Positions 35,544 to 44,063 of a stretch of DNA of 64,000 bases are shown piece after piece (positions within the stretch are counted from its first letter, which is position 1; every line of letters begins with the position of its first letter). A program made the translations under genes and the position numbers. Source of the DNA: DATJPR01 sp963843525 (lineage in GTDB: Bacteria > Bacteroidota > Ignavibacteria > UBA10030 > UBA6906); assembly GCA_963843525.1 (NCBI GenBank), contig CAWJKM010000005.1, positions 620,001 through 684,000 of the forward strand, given 5' to 3'. The notes under the pieces were generated by a model. It saw nothing but the letters and a program-made list of their open reading frames with translations. It was not told the origin of the DNA and did not search any database.

Positions 35544-36509
35544 TCACCTGCCGGTGGTTCCTTCGGTCCGCCGTTTCAAAGCGGCGCGGTGATACGGCAG
35601 GAGAGCGGCATAAATCAACGTATGAATCGGGGTGGAGACGCCGTGAATCGCGCCGACTCGAACTACCGTTCCCGAGAGCGCGTCGAGCTCCAGGCGCCGG
35701 CCGTTTGCCAGATCGTTGTAGAGAGAGGAGCGCGAGCTGTTGTCGTATCGGGCGAGTTTGATGAACGCGTCTTCGACATATCCCCCGGGAATCGGAACGC
35801 CTGCAGCAGTCGCCACTGCCAGAGCTTCTTCCATCGCTGCCCGCAGCAGCGCTTTACTTTCCGGGACTGCGAGGATTTCCCCGAGGGTCAGCCGTGTGAG
35901 GGCTGTGATGCCACCCACCGCGCTGATGAAAATGAACTTGCTCCACAGCACTGCCGGAATATCGTCGGTATACTCGGCGTCCACGCCGGAGGCTGTGAAC
36001 AGTCTGTGAAGTTCCAATCCACGGTTGCGCAGTTCATTGTCGCGCGTTCGGGCTCCAAAGACAATCTTTTTCGGTCCACCCCATTCGGTGATTGTCGCGG
36101 CCTGTGTGATCGTCGCATAGACGTATGCGACCCCGCCGAAGACCGTCCCTTCGGGGATCGTGTTGGCGATGACCTCTTCGTTGTCGATCCCGTTTTGCAG
36201 GCTGATGAGAATTGTTCCCCGGTGGAGCATGGGCGTTAGAGAGCGCGCAGCAGCCTCCGTGTCATAAGACTTGACGGTGAAGAGAATGATGTCCGCAGGT
36301 CCGATGTCCGCCGGCGCGTCGAAAAACCTGTCTCCCGGGACATGAATCGAACCACCGCCGCTGAGTACGGTCAGTCCACTTTTTTTGATCGCCGCATAAT
36401 GCTCCCCGCGCGCGAGAAACTTCACGTCAACCCCCGCACTGTGGAGTCGGGCTCCAAAAAACCCGCCGACGCCTCCCGGACCGATGATTACTGTTCGATA
36501 ACCAGCCAT
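35544..36509 (-). CDS. 2-dehydropantoate 2-reductase (ketopantoate reductase) family protein
   Basis: The 321-residue protein begins with the Rossmann motif TVIIGPGGVGGFFGARLHSAG, then FTVKSYDTEAA, SLQNGIDNEE and the catalytic-lysine-type WSKFIFISAVGGITALTR, and DALSGTVVRVGAIHGVSTP in the C-terminal domain. PanE reduces ketopantoate with NADPH in coenzyme A synthesis. coaBC is also in the window but far away, so this could be PanE or a paralogue. AAGGAG precedes the ATG at 36509. Confidence 0.9.
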   Translation of the reverse strand: MAGYRTVIIGPGGVGGFFGARLHSAGVDVKFLARGEHYAAIKKSGLTVLSGGGSIHVPGDRFFDAPADIGPADIILFTVKSYDTEAAARSLTPMLHRGTILISLQNGIDNEEVIANTIPEGTVFGGVAYVYATITQAATITEWGGPKKIVFGARTRDNELRNRGLELHRLFTASGVDAEYTDDIPAVLWSKFIFISAVGGITALTRLTLGEILAVPESKALLRAAMEEALAVATAAGVPIPGGYVEDAFIKLARYDNSSRSSLYNDLANGRRLELDALSGTVVRVGAIHGVSTPIHTLIYAALLPYHRAALKRRTEGTTGR

Positions 36510-36527
36510 GGCAAGAGACTCCTTCGA

Positions 36528-36553
36528 GCGACCTCATTGGCCCGGGAGGTCGC
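36528..36553. repeat. 8-bp inverted repeat upstream of the panE-like gene
   Basis: GCGACCTC (36528-36535) and GAGGTCGC (36546-36553) form a perfect 8-bp stem with a ten-base loop, just before the AAGGAG of the panE-like gene and after the rqcH stop. It could be a weak terminator for rqcH or a leader structure. Confidence 0.45.
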
Positions 36554-36615
36554 ATACTGATTCTTTCCCCGCGCTTCATCCGCGGAATGTTTCATGAGAC
36601 AACCGTGCCTGCCGG

Positions 36616-38268
36616 TTACTTCCCCTCTGAATCTCGCGGCAAGGCAGGCTTCACGAAGATCACTTTCTCCCGCTCCAGCACAACGCTGCCGGGCTTTGCA
36701 CCTTTGGGCTTCCGGACGTACTTCTTTTCCGTCATCGCGACGGGAACAAGTCCGGCGGTTTTCATCTTACTATAGTAAGCCGCGATTGCGGCAGCCTGTT
36801 CGCGAGCCTTTTTGCCGGGCTCTCCCTTCCCGGTGGACACCTTGAGAATAACGTGGGAACCGCTCGATCCTCGCGCGTGAAACCAGAGGTCCTGGGGTTT
36901 TGCATGGTGGAGTGTCAGGTCGTCATTGTTCTCGCTGCTTTTCCCGGCCAGCACCTCGAATCCCCCGTCCACAATGAAGCGCCGGAATGGTTGCGGGTCT
37001 GCAACACCCTTCTCTCCGATACCAAATCCGGCCAGTGCTTCCGATCGTTCAGTCATGATGCGTTTGAGGTCCTCGGGTGTGGATGCCTGCTCCAATGCGG
37101 CGAGTAACGTTTCACCATCGGCAATCCTGTCTTCCAGGTCGCTCGCCCGTCCGGTGGTCTGCTCTGTTGCGACCTTTGCCCGTTTTGACTTCTCAAAATA
37201 TTTCTGGGCATTTTGCATTTGCGAAAGCCTGGGGTCGAGAGGAATATGGATGGTCCGCGCTTCGTGGAGGAAAACAGCGCTCTTCTCACCGCGGGTCCCC
37301 GCGTCTCCGTTAGCCATGAGCAGCGATCCGAAAAGCTCATACTCTCCGGCACGGGCGGCGTTTTCGCCGTCGTTCCTGACGGCCTCCAGGGAACGCTTTG
37401 CCCGTGCGACCGACGACCGGATATGTCCCATGATGATCGAGCGGCGCTGCTCCAGGCTCTTGCCTGCCCGCCTTCGCGTGACGACGTACCGCACGGCCTC
37501 ATGGGTTGTCGCAAACTCCCGTTCGCCCATGCGGGAGAGAGACGTGAGGTTGATGATGGAGAGCACCATGCCGCGCGTTTCTTCGTCGGTGTACACCCGT
37601 GGCCGGGGATGTTGGAGCTCGACCAGAATTTGCTGGATGGCGGACGAAAGTGTCCTGAGTCGTGGCTCGTCGATTTCTCCTGCCGGCGTTGACGACTCAA
37701 CGTGTGCCCGAAAGAGGAGTTCTTCCGCGAGGGGTTGGGCAAACAAGGGAAAGAGTTTGCGGAGGGCGGCAAGCACAGTAAATGCGGCGAGCGAACCATG
37801 GAACTGGGAGAGGTTGCGCAAATCGAAGACCTGTTCCGACGGAGCGATGCGGATGCTTGTTCCGACAAGCCCCTTGCTCTTCTGAAAGGCATCGAGGATC
37901 GTGTCCTCTTTCCCCAGAATGAGGACGTTGGAGGAAGGTCCGAACATCAGGGCGGCAATTCGCCGGTCTCCTTCCAGGCGGATGTCGACAATACGGTCCG
38001 CCGGGTGAAGAGACAGGGATTCCACCCGTCTTCCCCACGATTCCTTCAGGACGTTGGCAGAGTTTCTTTTTGCCCGCTGGAAGGTGGGGTGAAAGTAGAA
38101 CGTTGCACTCTCCGGCCTGCAGGAGATCACCAGGCTGGGCAAAGGGGAGTCGAAGGAGAGGATGACTTCGGACCGGTCTTGAGAAAAGGCTTCCGCGATT
38201 CTCGCTCCCGGAAGAATCTCAGCCGCTTCGGCTGTAAGTGCTTGAAGTGTAAAATAGTTGCCGACCAT
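36616..38268 (-). CDS. rqcH: RqcH-like NFACT protein (ribosome-associated quality control)
   Basis: The 550-residue protein has the NFACT-N domain (MVGNYFTLQALTAEA...), the conserved Asp-Arg pair in ADRIVDI (D91, R92) that in RqcH contacts alanyl-tRNA, a coiled-coil middle (about 300-420) and the NFACT-R motif DLWFHARGSSGSHVIL. RqcH-type proteins extend stalled nascent chains on 50S subunits with alanine tails. Two consensus DnaA boxes lie within 70 bp upstream of the ATG at 38268. The symbol rests on the family, since some members were first named fibronectin-binding proteins. Confidence 0.88.
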   Translation of the reverse strand: MVGNYFTLQALTAEAAEILPGARIAEAFSQDRSEVILSFDSPLPSLVISCRPESATFYFHPTFQRAKRNSANVLKESWGRRVESLSLHPADRIVDIRLEGDRRIAALMFGPSSNVLILGKEDTILDAFQKSKGLVGTSIRIAPSEQVFDLRNLSQFHGSLAAFTVLAALRKLFPLFAQPLAEELLFRAHVESSTPAGEIDEPRLRTLSSAIQQILVELQHPRPRVYTDEETRGMVLSIINLTSLSRMGEREFATTHEAVRYVVTRRRAGKSLEQRRSIIMGHIRSSVARAKRSLEAVRNDGENAARAGEYELFGSLLMANGDAGTRGEKSAVFLHEARTIHIPLDPRLSQMQNAQKYFEKSKRAKVATEQTTGRASDLEDRIADGETLLAALEQASTPEDLKRIMTERSEALAGFGIGEKGVADPQPFRRFIVDGGFEVLAGKSSENNDDLTLHHAKPQDLWFHARGSSGSHVILKVSTGKGEPGKKAREQAAAIAAYYSKMKTAGLVPVAMTEKKYVRKPKGAKPGSVVLEREKVIFVKPALPRDSEGK

Positions 38269-38271
38269 CGA

Positions 38272-38334
38272 TTATCCACAATATAGCGAAAGGTGGGCAG
38301 ATTAGACATATTTCTGGGGAAAACTTGTGAATAA
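38272..38334. promoter_or_regulatory. Two consensus DnaA boxes upstream of rqcH
   Basis: TTATCCACA is at 38272-38280 on the plus strand and TGTGAATAA (reverse of TTATTCACA) at 38326-38334; both match TTWTNCACA exactly and face each other. A possible rqcH -10 (TATATT on the minus strand, 38280-38285) touches the first box. DnaA bound here could regulate rqcH or act as a titration site away from the origin. Confidence 0.65.
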
Positions 38335-38358
38335 CTTCTCAGAAAAAGATGGTTGCCT

Positions 38359-38430
38359 AGGCAGCCATGTTTCACCAGGCAGCCGTGTTTCACCAGGCAG
38401 CCGTGTTTCACCAGGCAGCCGTGTTTCATG
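38359..38430. repeat. 18-bp tandem repeat, four copies
   Basis: AGGCAGCCATGTTTCACC (38359-38376) is followed by two identical copies of AGGCAGCCGTGTTTCACC (38377-38412) and a fourth with a changed 3' end (38413-38430). On the minus strand the unit would encode KHGCLV in tandem. The array sits between the DnaA boxes and the yicC promoter. The near identity of the copies suggests recent slippage. Confidence 0.9.
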
Positions 38431-38462
38431 CTTCCGGCATCTGGCGGGCGGGCCGTGATTTG

Positions 38463-38491
38463 TTGCTTTTTTGCTGAATTTTTTCTAATAT
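38463..38491 (+). promoter_or_regulatory. Predicted promoter of the yicC-gmk-rpoZ operon
   Basis: TTGCTT (38463-38468), 17 bp, TAATAT (38486-38491), about 31 bases before the yicC ATG, in a locally T-rich stretch. Confidence 0.65.
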
Positions 38492-38522
38492 TACCTGCTT
38501 AGACACTTCGGAAGTTCGATCT

Positions 38523-39401
38523 ATGCTTTCAAGCATGACAGGGTACGGACGTGCGGAAGAAACCAGCGGCGGCATCACCGCGATGGTGGAGCTGAGAAGC
38601 GTCAATAACCGCTTTCTGGAAGTTTCCGCGCGGCTTCCCCGCACTCTCGCCGCCCGGGAAAACGAAGTCAAGGAATTGATTCGCAAGACCATCAGCCGGG
38701 GAAAGATCAACGCAACGGTGTCGATAGAGCGAAAAAACGGCGACACGGTCCCGTTGCATATCAACCCGCAGGCCGCAAAAGAGGTTCACAAACTCCTGAA
38801 CCAGCTGCGCAAGACCATCCGGATGCGGGAGACTGTAAAGCTGGAACATATCCTGCAGTTTTCGGAAGTGATTCAGCAGGAGGAGCCAGCCGACGCCGAT
38901 GAGGCCGCATGGGAGGTCGCCCGGCGGGCGATCGGGAAAGCCGTTGAGACCCTCCAGGCGATGCGCCTGCAAGAAGGCCGCGAGCTCGAGAAAGACTTCC
39001 GGCAGCGGATATCCCTGATCGAACAAGAACTCTCGAAGATCGAAGAACTCTCGAAGGCGCAGATTCCGACCGAACGGGAGCGTCTCCGGGAACGGATCAA
39101 ACAATTGATCGACCCGGGAACCGCCGACGAAGGCCGGCTGGAGATGGAACTGGTGCTGATGGCGGATCGGATCGATGTGACCGAAGAGTGTGTGCGCTTC
39201 CGAAGCCATACAAAATTTTTCATCAAAGCGTTCGAGGACCCGGCCTCGGCCGGGAGAAAGCTGAATTTCCTTCTCCAGGAGCTCAACAGGGAGGCGAACA
39301 CCATCGGCTCGAAATCCGTCTCTCCGGAGATTGCCCATGTCGTTGTCCACGTGAAGGAAGAGCTGGAGAAAATCCGCGAGCAGGTGCAAAACATCGAATA
39401 G
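38523..39401 (+). CDS. yicC: YicC-family endoribonuclease
   Basis: The 292-residue protein begins with the family hallmark MLSSMTGYGRAE, then VELRSVNNRFLEVSARLPR, and ends with RKLNFLLQELNREANTIGSKS. YicC proteins are endoribonucleases in RNA turnover. gmk follows after 3 bp and rpoZ after that, a common Gram-negative arrangement. The length is normal and no feature is odd. Confidence 0.95.
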   Translation: MLSSMTGYGRAEETSGGITAMVELRSVNNRFLEVSARLPRTLAARENEVKELIRKTISRGKINATVSIERKNGDTVPLHINPQAAKEVHKLLNQLRKTIRMRETVKLEHILQFSEVIQQEEPADADEAAWEVARRAIGKAVETLQAMRLQEGRELEKDFRQRISLIEQELSKIEELSKAQIPTERERLRERIKQLIDPGTADEGRLEMELVLMADRIDVTEECVRFRSHTKFFIKAFEDPASAGRKLNFLLQELNREANTIGSKSVSPEIAHVVVHVKEELEKIREQVQNIE

Positions 39402-39404
39402 CCG

Positions 39405-39983
39405 ATGGTGAATCCAGCGCAGCCGAGCGGGAAACTCGTAGTGATCTCCGCCCCCAGCGGTGCGGGGAAGACGACCATCGCGCGGGCGATGCTCGACCGG
39501 TTCCCCTCCCTTTCGTTCTCGGTGTCCGCAACGACCCGGACGAAAAGGGAAAATGAAGTCGAGGGGACAGACTATTTCTTTCTCTCCCGCGAAGAATTTG
39601 AACGCAGGATTGCAGCTGGGGAATTTGCAGAGTGGGAATTGATTTACGGGAATTACTACGGCACGCTGAACGCGGAAATTGCGCGTGCTGCCCATGCGGG
39701 ACGACACCTGTTGTTCGACGTTGACGTGAAGGGTGCGCTCTCGTTAAAACGGTTGTATCCACACGCGTTGTTGATATTTGTCCGGCCGCCGAGCATCGAA
39801 GTCCTTGCCAGGAGACTGCGCGACCGGAAAACGGAAGACGATGCCACGTTTGCGCGCAGGATGGAGCGCGTGGCCATGGAAATGCAGATGAGTGGATCGT
39901 TCGACCATACGTGCATCAATGACGAGCTCTCCCGTGCCATCACGGAAGTTGAAGAAATAGTTCAACATTACCTATTAGCGTAA
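39405..39983 (+). CDS. gmk: Guanylate kinase
   Basis: The 192-residue enzyme phosphorylates GMP to GDP with ATP. It has the P-loop SAPSGAGKTT (residues about 16-25), SVSATTRTKRENEVEGTDY (GMP binding) and FEFAEWELIYGNYYGT-like FAEWELIYGNYYGT, and a lid with RDRKTEDDATFARRM. It lies 3 bp after yicC and 14 bp before rpoZ, likely co-transcribed. Confidence 0.97.
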   Translation: MVNPAQPSGKLVVISAPSGAGKTTIARAMLDRFPSLSFSVSATTRTKRENEVEGTDYFFLSREEFERRIAAGEFAEWELIYGNYYGTLNAEIARAAHAGRHLLFDVDVKGALSLKRLYPHALLIFVRPPSIEVLARRLRDRKTEDDATFARRMERVAMEMQMSGSFDHTCINDELSRAITEVEEIVQHYLLA

Positions 39984-39997
39984 GCCAGGAGATACCT

Positions 39998-40348
39998 ATG
40001 CCGATTAAGCCGATCGACCTCGAATTCTTCAACCGTGAAGGAAAGAATGTCCATGAAGCAATCGTGGCCGCGTCAAAACGCGCGCGACAAATCAATGAGG
40101 AATTGAAGATCGAGTTCAATCAGCGGATCGAGATGCTGAACATCAAGATGGACGCATCGGAGAACGCCGAGGAAACCGACGTCAACCCCGACCAGCTCCG
40201 CGTGAGCCTGGAGTTTGAAAAGCGTGCGAAGCCGACCGATGTTGCCCTCGATGAGCTGTTGCACAAGGATCTGGACTGGCGATACCGCGAAGAGGAAGAA
40301 TTGCCGAAATTGAAGATCGTCGAACGGGACATGGAGACGGAAGAATAG
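39998..40348 (+). CDS. rpoZ: DNA-directed RNA polymerase omega / Rpb6 family protein
   Basis: The 116-residue protein contains the Rpb6/omega core NVHEAIVAASKRARQINEELK, followed by an acidic tail with ALDELLHKDLDWRY, the form seen in Bacteroidota/Ignavibacteria. AGGAG lies eight bases before the ATG. Omega helps assemble and stabilise the RNA polymerase beta' subunit. The gene order gmk-rpoZ-coaBC supports the call. A heptamer repeat array follows the stop by 16 bp. Confidence 0.88.
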   Translation: MPIKPIDLEFFNREGKNVHEAIVAASKRARQINEELKIEFNQRIEMLNIKMDASENAEETDVNPDQLRVSLEFEKRAKPTDVALDELLHKDLDWRYREEEELPKLKIVERDMETEE

Positions 40349-40364
40349 CACCCAACAGCAGATT

Positions 40365-40457
40365 GTAGACAGTAGACAGTGAACAGTGAACAGTAAACAG
40401 TAAACAGTAGACAGCAAACTGTAACACTGTCTACTGTCTACTGTCTACTGTCAACTG
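40365..40457. repeat. Inverted arrays of 7-bp repeats between rpoZ and coaBC
   Basis: On the left, 40365-40420, the units are gtagaca (twice), gtgaaca (twice), gtaaaca (twice), gtagaca and gcaaact. On the right, 40427-40457, they are ctgtcta three times, then ctgtcaa and ctg. The two sides are complementary (gtagacagtagacag pairs exactly with the right side), so RNA would form a long hairpin. It is the same family as the array between gyrB and gyrA. Confidence 0.88.
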
Positions 40458-40478
40458 ACCCCTGTCCCCTCTCTTCCT

Positions 40479-41696
40479 ATGCTCACAGGCAAACACATAT
40501 TACTTGGCGTTTCAGGCGGGATCGCCGCGTACAAGAGCCCGCTCATCGTTCGTGAGCTGGTGAAAATGGGGGCGGAGGTTCAGGTGATCATGACCCCCGC
40601 CGCGACACAGTTTATCACCCCGCTCACTCTGGGAACCCTTTCCCGCAGAGAGGTGATGGTCGAGATGTTTCCCGCCGGAGCCGGAACTGCAGCGTCACGG
40701 TGGACGGCCCACATCGATCTCGCACTGTGGGCAGACCTCATGCTTATTGCTCCCGCCACTGCCGACCTCCTCGCCAAACTCACGTATGGATTTGCGGATT
40801 CGTTCCTCGCCGCCACTGTACTCGCACTTCGTTGTCCGCTCGCAGTGGCGCCGTCAATGGATGTCGACATGTTCCATCATCCGGCGACGCAGGAAAATCT
40901 CCGCATCCTCCGCGCGCGCGGAGTCCAGATTCTGCAGCCCGACACCGGTGAACTCGCCAGCGGTCTCAGCGGAGAAGGCAGACTGCCCGAACCCGCGGCG
41001 ATCGCCGGGTGGGTCGATACGCTGATTGCACAAGACAAGGGAAGTTTCACAGGACGAACCATCCTGGTCACTGCCGGACCGACGCAGGAGCCGATTGACC
41101 CGGTGCGCTACATTGGCAACAGATCTTCCGGGAAGATGGGATTTGCCATTGCGGGCGCAGCCAGGACGTGGGGGGCGAACGTCATTCTCGTTGCAGGGCC
41201 GGTTGCTCTTGCCACGCCACCGGGCGTCGAGCGCGTTGATGTCGCAACGGCGGCGGAAATGGAAGAGGCTGTCGTCTCCCGGCTCCCCGGTGTGGACGCA
41301 CTGATCATGAGCGCGGCCGTCGCCGACTTCAGACCCGACGAAGCGCATGCCACGAAGATCAAGCGGGAGACCATGGAGGCGGATGGATTCACGCTGCACC
41401 TCACGCCGAATCCGGATATCCTGAAAAAGGCGGGCGCACTGAAGAAGCGACAGGTCCTTGTGGGGTTTGCGCTTGAGACGGAGGATGGCCTTGATCACGC
41501 GCGTGCCAAACTCGCTTCGAAGAACCTCGATATCATTGTCCTCAATAATCCACTCCGTGAAGGCGCCGGATTCGGGTCGGACACGAATATCGTGACCCTT
41601 CTGTTCCGGGATGGAACGGTCAAACAACTTCCCCGTCTTTCCAAAACGGAAGTCGCCGGACGCATCATGGAAGCATTGCTCCCCTTGCTTCCCTGA
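40479..41696 (+). CDS. coaBC: Bifunctional phosphopantothenoylcysteine decarboxylase / phosphopantothenate-cysteine ligase
   Basis: The 405-residue protein has an N-terminal flavoprotein half with GVSGGIAAYK, the active-site His78 in TAHIDLALW and APATADLLAKL, and a C-terminal ligase half with TAGPTQEPIDPVRYIGNRSSGKMGFA and AVADFRP. It makes 4'-phosphopantetheine from phosphopantothenate and cysteine for coenzyme A. Two usual decarboxylase motifs vary: PxMN is PSMD (125-128), and the substrate-flap Cys position reads LASGLSGEGR (Ser161 instead of Cys). Similar variants occur in Bacteroidota, so activity is still likely. Confidence 0.93.
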   Translation: MLTGKHILLGVSGGIAAYKSPLIVRELVKMGAEVQVIMTPAATQFITPLTLGTLSRREVMVEMFPAGAGTAASRWTAHIDLALWADLMLIAPATADLLAKLTYGFADSFLAATVLALRCPLAVAPSMDVDMFHHPATQENLRILRARGVQILQPDTGELASGLSGEGRLPEPAAIAGWVDTLIAQDKGSFTGRTILVTAGPTQEPIDPVRYIGNRSSGKMGFAIAGAARTWGANVILVAGPVALATPPGVERVDVATAAEMEEAVVSRLPGVDALIMSAAVADFRPDEAHATKIKRETMEADGFTLHLTPNPDILKKAGALKKRQVLVGFALETEDGLDHARAKLASKNLDIIVLNNPLREGAGFGSDTNIVTLLFRDGTVKQLPRLSKTEVAGRIMEALLPLLP

Positions 41697-41778
41697 ATCA
41701 AAGGCGGTACATTGAGGCCACAGAAGCGGCCTGCGCTTCCTCCTCTCCTCGGTCTCAGGAAACCCTGTCCTTTGATGA

Positions 41779-42582
41779 ATGTGCCGATCTTCCATGGACC
41801 AGTTATCACGAACGCGGCAATTTCTGCTGGAAGAGCGGGAACTCTTCGGTGAATCATTCATAGCAGACGAGCCTCGGGCTGTTCCTCCGGCCATCCCAAC
41901 TTCATTGACTGTTATGCCAGCGCGAAAGACAACGCACGTGGATGATGGGCCCACGCTCTTCGGGGGCGATGCCGCGCCATCCGAACCGTGGGAAAGTGCA
42001 CGCTCGCTCGAGGAGCTCCACGCGATGATCCGCGATTGCCGGAAATGCGAACTCTGGCAAACACGGAAGAATCTTGTGTTCGGGGTCGGCAATCCGAATG
42101 CGACGTTCATGGTCATCGGTGAGGCGCCGGGAGCGGATGAGGATGAACAGGGAGAACCTTTTGTCGGCCGCGCGGGGCAGCTGCTCAACAAGATCCTCGA
42201 GGCGATCGGATTCAAACGGGAAGAAGTCTACATTGCCAATATTCTGAAAAGCCGTCCCCCGAACAATGCAACTCCGACACTCGAGCAGTCCGAAGCCTGC
42301 AAGCCGTATCTCAAGAAACAAATATTGCTTCTTCAACCGAAATTGATCCTCTGTGTCGGGCGCACCGCGGCGCAGAACCTTCTTGGAACCAATGAATCGA
42401 TGGCACAGTTGCGGGGTGGCCGTATGTTCGCCTATGAGGGAATACCGTTAATGGTGACCTACCATCCCGCGGCCCTCCTGCGTAACCCGAACTGGAAACG
42501 CCCGGCGTGGGAAGATGTGCTGGCGGCACGGAAGGCCCACGATGAAATCATTCAACGCGAGAATGCCGGCGGGAGAGGATAG
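41779..42582 (+). CDS. Uracil-DNA glycosylase, family 4 (iron-sulfur)
   Basis: The 267-residue protein has a long, low-complexity N-terminal extension of about 90 residues, then the family 4 domain: CRKC (cluster ligands), FMVIGEAPGADEDEQGEPFVGRAGQLL, NILKSRPPNN, SEACKPYL and ILCVGR (two more Cys), and the YHPAALLRNP motif. It removes uracil from DNA. The start is uncertain: ATG at 41779 or 41794; neither has a clear Shine-Dalgarno. The region after coaBC holds an 82-bp gap only. Confidence 0.93.
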   Translation: MCRSSMDQLSRTRQFLLEERELFGESFIADEPRAVPPAIPTSLTVMPARKTTHVDDGPTLFGGDAAPSEPWESARSLEELHAMIRDCRKCELWQTRKNLVFGVGNPNATFMVIGEAPGADEDEQGEPFVGRAGQLLNKILEAIGFKREEVYIANILKSRPPNNATPTLEQSEACKPYLKKQILLLQPKLILCVGRTAAQNLLGTNESMAQLRGGRMFAYEGIPLMVTYHPAALLRNPNWKRPAWEDVLAARKAHDEIIQRENAGGRG

Positions 42583-42623
42583 AAGTTCCCTTCCCTCCCG
42601 GCTGAAAACAGGGTTGTGTCACA

Positions 42624-44048
42624 ATGGCTGATATTCTCCCACGACGATCGATCGATCTTGCTGTTGATGTCCGCGCGACGGAAGGACGCATCCCTCCGCA
42701 GGCCATCGATGTCGAAGAACAGATCCTCGGTGCGATGCTGCTCGACAAAGAGTCCATCCCCAAGGCGATCGAGATTCTTGAAGAGGAGGCGTTTCATTCC
42801 GAGCGGAACCGGCTCATTTTTCACGCCGTCCTCTCCCTCTTTGAACGAAGCGAGCCGGCGGACTGCATTACCGTGGCAGAGGAACTGCGCAAGATGGGTC
42901 AACTCGAGAGGGCCGGGGGCGAGTCGTACCTGGTCGATCTCACGATGCGGGTGACGTCCGCAGCCAACATCGAATTCCATGCGCGCATCGTCCTTGAAAA
43001 AGCGCTGTTGCGCAGATTGATAACGACCTCAAGCGCGATCGCAGGGAAGGCGTTCAGTGCCGGCGAAGATGCCTTCGATCTCCTGGACCTTGCAGAGCAG
43101 GAAATCTTCAAAATTTCGGAGTGGCGTCTCAAACGCAACTTCGTGTCGATGGAGCATGCCGTCCACGACACGCTGGAAATGCTGGAAAGCATTCACGGGA
43201 AGCACGACGGCGTCACGGGTGTGCCGACGGGATTCCGGGATCTCGACACCCTTACCGGCGGGTGGCAGCGATCCGACTTGATCATTATTGCGGGACGGCC
43301 GAGTTCCGGCAAAACGGCCTTTGCCCTTTCGCTGGCGGCGAACGCGGCAGTGCACAAACAGAAACCCACAGCCATCGGGATTTTCTCCCTCGAAATGGCG
43401 ACGCAACAGCTGGTGATGCGTTTGCTGTGTGCTGATGCGCGTGTGGATGCCCATGCGTTGCGGACGGGTCGCCTTCCGGAAGAAGATTGGAGAAAAGTCG
43501 GCGTCGCCGCAGGGCGGGTCGCAAAAGCTCCCATCTTCATCGACGATACCGCGGGCCTCGGGATTCTCGAACTGCGGGCGAAGGCACGACGCCTCAAGGC
43601 CGATCAAAATATCGGACTGCTGGTCATCGATTACCTGCAACTGATGCAGGGACCGAAGGGTGCGGAGAACCGCGAAAAGGAAATCTCGGCGATCTCACGG
43701 TCGCTCAAAGGCCTCGCAAAGGAACTGAATATCCCCGTTATCGCACTCTCCCAGCTGAGCCGCGCCGTGGAGGGGCGGCAGGGAAAGCGGCCGATCCTTT
43801 CTGATCTCCGTGAGTCCGGGGCAATTGAACAGGACGCCGACGTGGTCATGTTTGTCCACCGCCCCGAGATGTATGCCGATCAGAAAGCCGAGAATCCGGA
43901 AAGCGAAGGACGTGCTGAAATCATCATTGGGAAACAACGCAACGGTCCGATCGACGACATCGCCCTCGCTTTCGTCAAACGCTATGCCCGGTTCGAGAAC
44001 CTGGCACTCCCGACACACGAAGTGATCGGGCCCAACGAGCCGTTTTAA
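42624..44048 (+). CDS. dnaB: Replicative DNA helicase DnaB
   Basis: The 474-residue helicase has the N-terminal primase-interaction domain (PPQAIDVEEQILGAMLLDKESI) and a RecA-like motor with Walker A GRPSSGKTA (about residue 225), FSLEMATQQLVMRLL, Walker B LLVIDYLQLM, and SQLSRAVEGRQGKRPILSDLRESGAIEQDADVVMFVHR. It unwinds DNA at the fork. The candidate DciA-type loader is encoded at 5962-6270. No intein is present. Confidence 0.97.
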   Translation: MADILPRRSIDLAVDVRATEGRIPPQAIDVEEQILGAMLLDKESIPKAIEILEEEAFHSERNRLIFHAVLSLFERSEPADCITVAEELRKMGQLERAGGESYLVDLTMRVTSAANIEFHARIVLEKALLRRLITTSSAIAGKAFSAGEDAFDLLDLAEQEIFKISEWRLKRNFVSMEHAVHDTLEMLESIHGKHDGVTGVPTGFRDLDTLTGGWQRSDLIIIAGRPSSGKTAFALSLAANAAVHKQKPTAIGIFSLEMATQQLVMRLLCADARVDAHALRTGRLPEEDWRKVGVAAGRVAKAPIFIDDTAGLGILELRAKARRLKADQNIGLLVIDYLQLMQGPKGAENREKEISAISRSLKGLAKELNIPVIALSQLSRAVEGRQGKRPILSDLRESGAIEQDADVVMFVHRPEMYADQKAENPESEGRAEIIIGKQRNGPIDDIALAFVKRYARFENLALPTHEVIGPNEPF

Positions 44049-44063
44049 TTGAATGAGGGTTTC

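Noticed and set aside
38127..38429. A 100-codon frame starting with KHGCLV repeats and overlapping the start of rqcH
   Set aside because: After the repeats it only overlaps the DnaA boxes and rqcH in another frame and shows no protein-like features. I list the repeat as DNA and discuss translation only as speculation.
41930..41970. A PTLFG stretch in the UDG N-terminal extension as a clamp-binding motif
   Set aside because: It lacks the glutamine and the acidic or serine position; too weak to propose.
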